Shown here: in pieces, positions 57,061-64,000 of the stretch
How the letters are laid out: every line of letters starts with the position of its first letter
How positions within the stretch are numbered: position 1 is the stretch's first letter
Source: Enterobacter sp. ENT03
GTDB lineage: Bacteria; Pseudomonadota; Gammaproteobacteria; Enterobacterales; Enterobacteriaceae
Length of the DNA stretch: 64,000 nt
Assembly: GCF_019218745.1 (NCBI RefSeq)
Contig: NZ_JAHUXA010000002.1
Span: 273,066-337,065, forward strand
Reading direction: 5' to 3'
Made by a program: the position numbers and the translations under genes
Notes under the pieces: model-generated
Databases searched by the model: none
Seen by the model: the letters and a program-made list of their open reading frames with translations, nothing else
Told to the model about the DNA's origin: nothing

Positions 57061-58398
57061 ATGAAATTAGCAACGATAGGGCTGTTACTGCTGGCAGTGC
57101 CTGGGACCGCGATACTGCCAGCCTGGGCTGACGAGCATCAGTGGCAGACCGCGCCTGGCGAACAGCTTCAGGCGCAGCTGACCATCAAAGAGGCGATCCT
57201 GCGCGCCTTCGCCCGCAATCCGAAAATTGCCCAGGCGGCGGCGCAAATCCAGGTGGGGAAGGCCAATCTTTCAGAAGCGGAAAGCGCGTGGTTTCCGCAG
57301 GTCTCGTTACAGGGGAACGTCGGACGTTCACACCGCACCGACTCGGCAGGCTCGCTGAGCAGTAATGGCGCGGGGGGCGTCAGCTTAAAACAGCTGATTT
57401 ATGACTTTGGCAAAACCGGCGGCAGCATTGATGAGCAGCACGAGCTGTCGGATGCGTACCGCTACGATCTCTACCATTCGCTGAATGAAGTCGGCATGGA
57501 GACGCTGCAAACCTATTTGCAGGTCAAACGTTACCAGGCGCTGGCGGACGCGGCGCGTAAAAATATCACCTCGTTGCAGGCGGTGCAGGAGATGGCTGAT
57601 CTGCGCGCCCAGGCCGGGCTGAGTTCCCAGTCCGACGTCTTACAGGCCCAGACGCGAATTGCCGGGCTGAACGCGACGCTTGCGCAATATGAAGCCCAGA
57701 CCCGCTCCGCGCAGGCGGCGCTGAGCGTGCTCACCGGCGTGGTGGCAGACTCGCTGCCGGATCTGCCCGACGATCTGATGAAGCAAAAAATCACCCTCAA
57801 ATCGCTGCCTTACGAGCGCAGCAACGCCGTGCGTAGCGCCCAGTCAAAGCAGCTTGCCGCCGAGCAGCGCATTCGCCAGGTGCAGGCGCAGCACTGGCCG
57901 ACCGTCTCCGTACAGGCGGGGCGTACCCGCTATCAGAATGAAAACAGCAGCTACTGGGATGACCAGGTGCAGCTGGTGGTGGACGCGCCGCTGTATCAGG
58001 GCGGCGCGGTCAGTGCGCGGGTGGAGGCGGCGGAAGGCGATCGCGCCAATGCCCGCGCCCAGGTCGAGGCCAGCAAGCTGGAGATAAATCAGCGGGCTGC
58101 CACCGCCTGGGCGGATCTTACCGGGGCGCAGCAGCGCCAGCGGGCGGGGGATGCGCAGTTCCTCAGCGCCGATCGCGCCCGCGAGGTGTACCGCGACGAG
58201 TATCGTCTCAGCAAACGCAGCCTCAACGATCTGCTGAGTATTGAACAGGATGTCTTTCAGGCTGACACGGCGTCGATCACTGCGCGCTATGACGCCTGGG
58301 ACGCCGCCGTTCGTTATGCCGGGGCCGCAGACAATCTGCTGGATATGCTGGGCATTGAACGCAGCCGCACCATTGGCGATACCTTGCCGTCACTTTAA
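57061..58398 (+). CDS. bapB: TolC-family outer membrane component of the BapA secretion system
   Basis: A 445-residue TolC-like protein with a signal peptide (LATIGLLLLAVPGTAILPAWA) and two repeated helical-barrel halves (LTIKEAILRAFARNPKI near 40, TRIAGLNATLAQYEAQTRSAQAALSVL near 200, QVQAQHWPTVSVQAG near 280). It forms the outer membrane exit duct for BapA. It lies 72 bp after bapA and 9 bp before the ABC gene, as in the Salmonella bapABCD operon. Confidence 0.88.
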   Translation: MKLATIGLLLLAVPGTAILPAWADEHQWQTAPGEQLQAQLTIKEAILRAFARNPKIAQAAAQIQVGKANLSEAESAWFPQVSLQGNVGRSHRTDSAGSLSSNGAGGVSLKQLIYDFGKTGGSIDEQHELSDAYRYDLYHSLNEVGMETLQTYLQVKRYQALADAARKNITSLQAVQEMADLRAQAGLSSQSDVLQAQTRIAGLNATLAQYEAQTRSAQAALSVLTGVVADSLPDLPDDLMKQKITLKSLPYERSNAVRSAQSKQLAAEQRIRQVQAQHWPTVSVQAGRTRYQNENSSYWDDQVQLVVDAPLYQGGAVSARVEAAEGDRANARAQVEASKLEINQRAATAWADLTGAQQRQRAGDAQFLSADRAREVYRDEYRLSKRSLNDLLSIEQDVFQADTASITARYDAWDAAVRYAGAADNLLDMLGIERSRTIGDTLPSL

Positions 58399-58407
58399 GG
58401 AGCAGTA

Positions 58408-60540
58408 ATGCAAGAGCCTGATACCGAAAGCTGGATCAATGTCATGGTGCGCGCCGCGGGACGATTCGGGCTGCCTGCCGATGCGCCTGCGGTGCGTCAG
58501 CAGATGCGCTGGTTTGAAGCGCTGCCGCGAAGCGCCCGACTGGAACGTTTAAGTGGCCTGATGGGATTACAGGTGCGCACGGTGCCGCTGGCGCGTATGC
58601 GCTGGAATGCGCAAAATCTGCCGGTGATCGTCCAGCTGGAGTCCGGGGAATTAATGCTGCTGGAGTCCATTGATGCCGAGGGGCTGGCGACCTACTGGCT
58701 GTCGGAAGGCGGCGATCTGGTGCGCGAAGAGCCGCTGGAAACGCTGCTCACCCGCGTAAAGCCGGAAGTGGTGATGCTCGGCATCGCCGCCCGTGGTCGT
58801 GACGCGCGCATTGATGATTTCACCAAACCCTGGGAAGCGCACTGGTTCTGGCGGCACTTCCGGCACAGTGGGCGCAAGCTGTCGGAGATCGCGCTCGCCT
58901 CGCTGCTTGGTAATGTGCTGGCGCTGGCGGGGATCTTATTCTCGATGCAGGTGTATGACCGGGTGATCCCGGCCCAGTCGATCCCGACGCTGTGGGTGCT
59001 GTTCATCGGCGTATTATTCGCCGCCATGCTGGAGTTTTTTATCCGCCTTGCCCGTACCCATGTGTCGGACATTATGGGCAAGCATATCGATCTGAACGTC
59101 TCATCGCTGTTTTTTGCCCGGGCGCTGGCGATCAAAAACGATGCGCGCCCCAAATCCACCGGTTCGTTTATTTCCCAGCTGCGCGAAATTGATCAGGTGC
59201 GCGAACTGCTCACCTCCACCACTGTCGGCGCGGCAATGGATATTCCCTTCGTGCTGCTGTTTCTCGCCATTATGGCGCTGGTGGGCGGTCCGCTGGTGGC
59301 GATCCCGTTGATCGCCATTCCGCTGATTGTGATCCCCGGCATCCTCGTGCAGTGGCCGATGGCGAAACTGGCGAAAGAGGGGATGCGGGAAAGCGCCATT
59401 CGTAACGCGGTGCTGGTGGAGTCCATCGAAGGCGTCGAAGACATTAAAGCGTTGCAGGCGGAACCCTATTTCCAGCGCCAGTGGGAGCACACCCATGCGG
59501 TGGGGGCGGGGATTGGCATGAAGCAGCGCGTATGGGGTGCGCGGCTCAGCGGCTGGGCCTCCACCGTGCAACAAATTACCTATGCCGGAATGCTGGTGTT
59601 CGGCTGCTATCTGGTGATGGAAGGGAGTATCACTACCGGGACGCTGGTCGCCTGTAGCCTGCTGTCGTCGCGTACCATCGCGCCGCTGATGCAGCTCACC
59701 ATGGTGTTTTCCCGCTGGCAGCACGCGAAAACGGCGATGAATGGTCTGAACGATCTGCTGAAAAAACCGCTGGATAAAACGGCGGGCGAAAAAATGGCGC
59801 ACTGCCCGGTACTGGCCGGGCATTTCCAGATGCAGCAGGTGCAGTACAGCTACGATGTGGAAAAGGGGGAGCAGGCGGTGCAGATCCCGGAGCTTGAGAT
59901 CAAGCCCGGCGAGCGCGTGGCGATCCTCGGTAAAACCGGCGCGGGAAAATCGACCCTGCTGAAACTGCTTTCCGGTCAGGCGCAGGCCAGCAAGGGCAAA
60001 GTGATTATTGATGGCGTGGATATGGCGCATATCGACCCCAACGATGTGCGTCGCCAGCTCGGCTATCTGTCGCAGGATTCACGGCTGTTTTTCGGCACGC
60101 TGCGGCAGAACCTGATGCTCGGTCATCCCCACGCCACGGAAGCGGAGCTGATCCAGGCGCTGCGCATCAGCGGGGCGATCGGCATGGTGCAGCAGGATGC
60201 CGCCAGTCTGGACAGGCTGATCAACGAGGGCGGGCGCGGGCTGTCCGGCGGGCAGCGGCAGATGGTGCTGCTCAGCCGCCTGATTGTGCGTAATCCGCAG
60301 ATCGTGCTGATGGATGAACCTACCGCCTCGATGGACGAGCAGCTGGAAGCCTGGGTGATCCGTCAGCTTTCCCAGTGGCTGACCGGGCGCACGCTGGTGC
60401 TGGTGACGCACCGTCCGGCGCTGCTGAATCTGGTCGACCGCATTGTGGTGATGGAGAACGGCAAAATCGTTGCCGACGGGCCGCGCGATTCGCTGATAAA
60501 ACAGGCGGTGCGTAATAGTAGCGTCTCGTCAGTCGCATAA
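58408..60540 (+). CDS. bapC: type I secretion ABC transporter for BapA
   Basis: A 710-residue permease-ATPase. Residues 1-130 form a C39-peptidase-like domain without an obvious catalytic cysteine, expected to hold the substrate only. Transmembrane helices lie at about 155-440. The nucleotide-binding domain has Walker A GKTGAGKST, signature LSGGQRQ, Walker B IVLMDEPTAS and the switch histidine in VTHRP. It powers export of BapA. AAGGAG precedes the ATG, and the HlyD gene starts 10 bp after its stop. Confidence 0.93.
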   Translation: MQEPDTESWINVMVRAAGRFGLPADAPAVRQQMRWFEALPRSARLERLSGLMGLQVRTVPLARMRWNAQNLPVIVQLESGELMLLESIDAEGLATYWLSEGGDLVREEPLETLLTRVKPEVVMLGIAARGRDARIDDFTKPWEAHWFWRHFRHSGRKLSEIALASLLGNVLALAGILFSMQVYDRVIPAQSIPTLWVLFIGVLFAAMLEFFIRLARTHVSDIMGKHIDLNVSSLFFARALAIKNDARPKSTGSFISQLREIDQVRELLTSTTVGAAMDIPFVLLFLAIMALVGGPLVAIPLIAIPLIVIPGILVQWPMAKLAKEGMRESAIRNAVLVESIEGVEDIKALQAEPYFQRQWEHTHAVGAGIGMKQRVWGARLSGWASTVQQITYAGMLVFGCYLVMEGSITTGTLVACSLLSSRTIAPLMQLTMVFSRWQHAKTAMNGLNDLLKKPLDKTAGEKMAHCPVLAGHFQMQQVQYSYDVEKGEQAVQIPELEIKPGERVAILGKTGAGKSTLLKLLSGQAQASKGKVIIDGVDMAHIDPNDVRRQLGYLSQDSRLFFGTLRQNLMLGHPHATEAELIQALRISGAIGMVQQDAASLDRLINEGGRGLSGGQRQMVLLSRLIVRNPQIVLMDEPTASMDEQLEAWVIRQLSQWLTGRTLVLVTHRPALLNLVDRIVVMENGKIVADGPRDSLIKQAVRNSSVSSVA

Positions 60541-60550
60541 GGAGTACGCC

Positions 60551-61720
60551 ATGAGTCAATTAAGTATGCAGGACGATCTGGCGCGCCAGGGCCGCTTCTA
60601 CTCCTCCGTGATCTGGCTGACGCTGATCGGACTGCTGTTTTTTGTCGTCTGGGCCTGGTGGGCGGTGCTGGATGAGGTGACGGTGGGGACGGGGAAGATC
60701 ACCCCGTCCAGCCATGCGCAGGTGATCGACAGTCTCGACGGCGGCATCGTCAATGATCTGCTGGTGAAAGAGGGGGATATTGTCGAGCGCGGGCAACTGC
60801 TGGCGCGCCTCGATCCAACCCGTTTTCAGTCTAACTATGGTGAGGCGGCCTCCAGAGTGCGCACGCTGCGCGCCTCCAGCGAACGTCTGCGTTCCGAGCT
60901 GACCGGCGAGCCGCTGCGCTTTAGCGCCGAGTCGATGCGCGAGCCGGATCTGGTCGCCCGTGAGCGGCAGCTATATGAATCGCGGCGGCGCAACCTTAAT
61001 GAGACGGTGGCGAACCTGCAAAAAACGTATCAACTGGTGATGTCGGAACTGAAAATGACGCAGCCGCTGGTGGCAAAAGGGGCGGCAAGCCAGGTGGAGG
61101 TGATCCGCCTGCAACGCCAGGCCGCGGAATTGCAGGGCAAAATCGATGACGCCCGTAACCAGTTTGCGGTGCGGGCGCGTGAAGAACAGGTGAAAAATAA
61201 CGCCGATCTGGACGCACAGATCCAGGTGATGTCCGGTAAGGCGGATCAGGTGGATCGCGCCTCGCTGTTCTCGCCGGTGCGCGGTATCGTAAAAGATATT
61301 CAGGTGACCACCGTCGGCGGTGTGCTGCAACCGGGCGGCAAGCTGATGGAGATCGTGCCGCTGGAAGATCAGCTACTGGTGGAGACGCGCATTAATCCGC
61401 GCGATATTGCCTATATTCGTCCGGGCTTACCGGCGACGGTAAAGGTGACGGCCTATGACTCGTCGATCTACGGGGATTTAACCGGCAAGGTGGAAGTGGT
61501 GTCGCCGGATACCCTGCAGGACGAGGTGAAGCGGGATCAGTTTTATTACCGGGTGTATGTGCGCACCTCGAAAGCCGAACTGCATAATAAAAGCGGCAAA
61601 AGCTTCCCGATTTTACCGGGCATGGTGGCGAACGTGGAGATCAAGACCGGGCAGAAATCGGTGATGGATTATCTGATTAAACCGCTGAACAAGGTCAACG
61701 AGGCGTTGCGGGAACGGTAA
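60551..61720 (+). CDS. bapD: HlyD-family adaptor of the BapA secretion system
   Basis: A 389-residue membrane fusion protein with one N-terminal transmembrane helix (VIWLTLIGLLFFVVWAWWAVL), a lipoyl half-motif (VIDSLDGGIVNDLLVKEGDIV), a long coiled-coil hairpin (about 95-235) and the HlyD beta-barrel end (RSPVRGIVKDIQVTT-like, then SFPILPGMVANVEIKTG). It bridges the ABC transporter and the TolC-like duct. It is the last gene of the bap operon. Confidence 0.93.
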   Translation: MSQLSMQDDLARQGRFYSSVIWLTLIGLLFFVVWAWWAVLDEVTVGTGKITPSSHAQVIDSLDGGIVNDLLVKEGDIVERGQLLARLDPTRFQSNYGEAASRVRTLRASSERLRSELTGEPLRFSAESMREPDLVARERQLYESRRRNLNETVANLQKTYQLVMSELKMTQPLVAKGAASQVEVIRLQRQAAELQGKIDDARNQFAVRAREEQVKNNADLDAQIQVMSGKADQVDRASLFSPVRGIVKDIQVTTVGGVLQPGGKLMEIVPLEDQLLVETRINPRDIAYIRPGLPATVKVTAYDSSIYGDLTGKVEVVSPDTLQDEVKRDQFYYRVYVRTSKAELHNKSGKSFPILPGMVANVEIKTGQKSVMDYLIKPLNKVNEALRER

Positions 61721-61737
61721 CGAAGGCGGCAGGAAAT

Positions 61738-61776
61738 GTCCTCTCCCTGTGGGAGAGGACCGGGGTGAAGGCAGGG
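61738..61776. repeat. REP-like intergenic hairpin after bapD
   Basis: GTCCTCTCCC-TGT-GGGAGAGGAC, a perfect 10-bp stem followed by CGGGGTGAAGGCAGGG. It resembles enterobacterial intergenic palindromic repeats and lies between the converging bapD and smpB genes. It could act as a bidirectional transcript end. Confidence 0.6.
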
Positions 61777-61777
61777 A

Positions 61778-62260
61778 TTAGCGACCGGCGTGTTTCATAA
61801 TGCGGGCTTTATCCACTGCCCACTCTTTATCTTTCACATCGTTACGCTTGTCGTGCTGTTTCTTACCTTTCGCCACGCCAATTTTCACTTTGCACCAGGC
61901 GTTCTTCCAGTACAGCGACAGCGCCACCACGGTATAGCCATCGCGGTTAATGCGACCATACAGCGTGTCCAGCTCGCGCTGATTCAGCAGCAGTTTACGG
62001 GTACGGGTGGGATCGCAGACCACGTGCGTGGAGGCAACGGCCATCGGCGTAAAGTTTGCGCCGAACAGGAAGGCTTCGCCATCGATCAGGATGACATAGC
62101 TGTCGCTGATGTTTGCTTTACCGGCGCGCAGAGATTTAACTTCCCAGCCCTGTAAGGCCAGACCCGCTTCAAATTCATCTTCGATAAAATATTCATGGCG
62201 GGCGCGCTTGTTGAGCGCGATGGTGGCTGAGCCAGGTTTGTGTGCTTTTTTCTTGGTCAT
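61778..62260 (-). CDS. smpB: tmRNA-binding protein SmpB
   Basis: A 160-residue SmpB, the same length as E. coli, with the conserved [29 protein letters not shown] core and the basic C-terminal tail ([11 protein letters not shown]) that enters the ribosome. It binds tmRNA and is required for trans-translation. I start at [13 protein letters not shown]; the in-frame ATG 15 codons upstream is not conserved as I recall. Confidence 0.97.
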   Translation of the reverse strand: MTKKKAHKPGSATIALNKRARHEYFIEDEFEAGLALQGWEVKSLRAGKANISDSYVILIDGEAFLFGANFTPMAVASTHVVCDPTRTRKLLLNQRELDTLYGRINRDGYTVVALSLYWKNAWCKVKIGVAKGKKQHDKRNDVKDKEWAVDKARIMKHAGR

Positions 62261-62416
62261 AATGCCGCTCAGTATAGGTAATCTGATGTTATAAAAACAC
62301 CCCATTCCGTCCTGCGAGGTGTAACGCGTTATATTAGCACGAGTTGCGGCTAAGCGTTTTCCTTTCCTGGGAGGGAGATGTTATTATTTATAAGGTGTAG
62401 ATCCCAGGAAAACGCT

Positions 62417-62854
62417 ATGCCTCAGATTAGCCGATCTGCGTTAGTGCCTTACAGCGCAGAGCAGATGTATCAGTTAGTAAACGATGTGAAGTCTTATCCG
62501 GAGTTTTTGCCGGGCTGCACCGGCAGCCGCGTGCTGGAGTCCGGTCCGACGCAGATGACCGCCGCCGTGGATGTCTCCAAAGCCGGTATCAGTAAAACGT
62601 TTACCACACGTAATACATTGACCAGCAATCAAAGCATTTTGATGCACCTGGTCGATGGTCCCTTTAAGAAGCTGATGGGCGGCTGGAAGTTTACGCCGCT
62701 CAGCCCGGAAGCCTGTCAGATCGAGTTTCAGCTTGATTTTGAATTCACCAATAAGCTCATTGAGCTGGCGTTTGGTCGTATCTTCAAAGAGCTGGCGATG
62801 AACATGGTGCAGGCGTTTACCCATCGCGCTAAAGAGGTTTACAGTGCCGGGTAA
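62417..62854 (+). CDS. ratA: RatA, START-domain protein
   Basis: A 145-residue START/polyketide-cyclase-like protein ([32 protein letters not shown]). E. coli RatA has been described as a toxin that binds 50S subunits and blocks 70S formation, and its relatives help coenzyme Q function. The ATG at 62417 has AGGA seven bases upstream. An in-frame ATG at 62378 would give a 158-residue form like the older E. coli annotation, so the start is not certain. It is divergent from smpB and overlaps ratB. Confidence 0.93.
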   Translation: MPQISRSALVPYSAEQMYQLVNDVKSYPEFLPGCTGSRVLESGPTQMTAAVDVSKAGISKTFTTRNTLTSNQSILMHLVDGPFKKLMGGWKFTPLSPEACQIEFQLDFEFTNKLIELAFGRIFKELAMNMVQAFTHRAKEVYSAG

Positions 62855-63140
62855 AATCGTGGTGGAAGTGGCTTATGCGCTGCCAGAAAAGCAGTATTTG
62901 CAGCGCGTGACGCTGAACGAAGGTGCGACGGTTGAAGAAGCGATCCGCGCCTCCGGGCTGCTGGAACTGCGTTCAGATATATCGCTGACCGAGAATAAAG
63001 TCGGTATTTTCAGTCGTCCGGTGAAGCTTAAAGACGCGCTGCATGACGGCGATCGCGTGGAGATTTATCGCCCGCTGATTGCCGATCCGAAAGAGCTGCG
63101 CCGCAAACGGGCAGAAAAAAGCGCGGATAACGAGAAGTAA
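62844..63140 (+). CDS. ratB: RatB/RnfH ubiquitin-like protein
   Basis: A 98-residue protein of the RnfH family ([22 protein letters not shown] start, then [21 protein letters not shown]). It was named RatB as a possible partner of RatA; its cellular role is not settled. The GTG start overlaps the end of ratA by 11 bp, indicating coupling. Confidence 0.93.
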   Translation: MPGKIVVEVAYALPEKQYLQRVTLNEGATVEEAIRASGLLELRSDISLTENKVGIFSRPVKLKDALHDGDRVEIYRPLIADPKELRRKRAEKSADNEK

Positions 63141-63157
63141 ACGTTGTTCACCAGCCA

Positions 63158-63187
63158 TAAAAAAAGGTGCTCAAGAGCACCTTTTTT
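63158..63187. terminator. bidirectional terminator between ratB and bamE
   Basis: GGTGCTC-AA-GAGCACC stem flanked by A and T runs on both sides, placed between converging genes. Confidence 0.85.
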
Positions 63188-63201
63188 GCTTTTCGGAAGC
63201 C

Positions 63202-63543
63202 TTACTGAGAGGTCAGCGCAGGCTTGTTATCGATATTAGTCAGCACGCCGTTGCTGTTGAAGGTCAGCGTCAGGGTTTGCTGTGTGACATCTTCATGGCC
63301 TGGCTGCTGACGGAAGACGTAGAACCAGGTGTTAGTCCCGAACGGATCGGTCACCATCGGCGTGCCGAGTGCGTAAGCAACCTGCTGTTGCGTCATACCG
63401 ATACGGATTTTAGATACGTCGTTAGGTGCCAGGTAGTTGCCCTGATTAATATCAGGACGGTAAACCACTCGCTCCAGAGTGGAACAACCTGCGGTCAACA
63501 TCAGAAGAACCGCTGCGGCAGCAGTCAGCATTTTACAGCGCAT
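63202..63543 (-). CDS. bamE: outer membrane protein assembly factor BamE
   Basis: A 113-residue lipoprotein equal in length to E. coli BamE (SmpA). Its signal peptide ends in a lipobox (LTAG-Cys20), and conserved segments [12 protein letters not shown] and [15 protein letters not shown] follow. It stabilises the BamA-BamD complex that inserts beta-barrel proteins. Confidence 0.97.
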   Translation of the reverse strand: MRCKMLTAAAAVLLMLTAGCSTLERVVYRPDINQGNYLAPNDVSKIRIGMTQQQVAYALGTPMVTDPFGTNTWFYVFRQQPGHEDVTQQTLTLTFNSNGVLTNIDNKPALTSQ

Positions 63544-63637
63544 AGTGATTTTATTCCTTTTCGGGCCAGAGCAGTACGCGGCTCATTGGTAATATGCCGA
63601 TGATAATAGACCTTTAGTCACATTAAAACCTTTATAC

Positions 63638-64000
63638 ACTTCATCCTTCAGGCTGCCTCGTCGTTGGCTGCGTTCACTCACCCCAGTCACATAGTGAACT
63701 ATGCTCCCGGGGATTCGCTCGCTTGCCGCCTTGATGCAACCTGAATGCTTTTGTGTAAGCCCACTTCATCCTTCAGGCTGCCTCGTCGTTGGCTGCGTTC
63801 ACTCACCCCAGTCACATAGTGAACTATGCTCCCGGGGATTCGCTCGCTTGCCGCCTTGATGCAACCTGAATGCTTTTGTGTAAGCCCACTTCATCCTTCA
63901 GGCTGCCTCGTCGTTGGCTGCGTTCACTCACCCCAGTCACATAGTGAACTATGCTCCCGGGGATTCGCTCGCTTGCCGCCTTGATGCAACCTGAATGCTT
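63638..64000. repeat. 125-bp tandem repeat, three copies
   Basis: Units start at 63638, 63763 and 63888 with an exact 125-bp spacing; the third is cut by the window end. Copies look nearly identical. Each unit holds a CATAGT-GA-ACTATG palindrome and no reading frame of note. The array lies upstream of bamE in the bamE-recN type intergenic position. It is non-coding, and its function is unknown. Confidence 0.85.

Noticed and set aside
59101..60030. Minus-strand 309-codon frame opposite the ABC transporter gene
   Set aside because: His/Gln/Arg-rich antisense shadow. The plus strand has all ABC motifs.
63638..64000. Tandem repeats considered as CRISPR
   Set aside because: The 125-bp units are contiguous, without unique spacers or cas genes.
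1..64000. Retron, diversity-generating retroelement, toxin-antitoxin pair or restriction system
   Set aside because: I looked for reverse transcriptase, variable-repeat/template-repeat pairs, and known toxin, antitoxin or restriction motifs. Nothing met a reasonable standard.

Overview
The window is an enterobacterial chromosome segment carrying a complete lambdoid siphophage prophage. The host markers on the right are smpB, ratA, ratB and bamE, with tmRNA (ssrA) further left; all match E. coli or Salmonella orthologues closely. A bapABCD-type giant adhesin locus lies between ssrA and smpB, as in Salmonella. The combination suggests Enterobacteriaceae (Enterobacter, Citrobacter or a close relative). 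The genus is an inference and cannot be fixed from the sequence alone.

Layout. 1-511: chromosomal flank with a NIPSNAP-like gene and the native ssrA terminator. 512-43738: prophage of about 43 kb, bounded by a 33-bp direct repeat (one mismatch) of the ssrA 3' end. Left arm on the minus strand: integrase, excisionase, an Ead-like gene and yfdR/yfdQ/yfdP-type genes, read from a leftward promoter through a strongly structured leader. Immunity region at about 5.1-6.2 kb: a LexA/CI-type repressor and a Cro-like gene, with five copies of a 14-bp operator over PL, PR and the repressor start. Rightward early genes (6.2-12.4 kb): ymfL-like, replication O-like gene with an internal iteron array, DNA adenine methylase, LexA-like HTH, RusA, Rha/KilAC, DUF968, antiterminator Q. 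Late region: PR'-like promoter and terminator, tRNA-Arg(UCU), holins, GH19 endolysin, Rz/Rz1, a block of small accessory genes (15.9-19.8 kb), HNH and NUMOD4-HNH endonucleases, then HK97-type head genes and lambda-type tail genes including a -1 frameshifted chaperone pair, tape measure, M/L/K/I/J, a Cor-like exclusion lipoprotein and a self-cleaving S74 fibre. The right end holds an invertase remnant and two SOS genes (umuD-like and dinI-like). Both SOS genes are frameshifted behind intact LexA boxes.

43706-44068 (minus): intact ssrA, whose 3' end overlaps the attachment repeat. 44644-61720: bapA (about 4,114 aa, 36 Ig-like repeats by my count) with its TolC, ABC and HlyD secretion genes. 61778-63543: smpB, ratA, ratB, bamE. 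63638-64000: three tandem copies of a 125-bp non-coding unit, the last cut by the window end.

Most novel-looking items: the multi-hairpin RNA-like element at 4906-5055 in the PL leader; the iteron array inside the O-like gene; the accessory gene block and its duplicated terminators; paired decay of the SOS genes; and the relocation of the ssrA terminator by the prophage.
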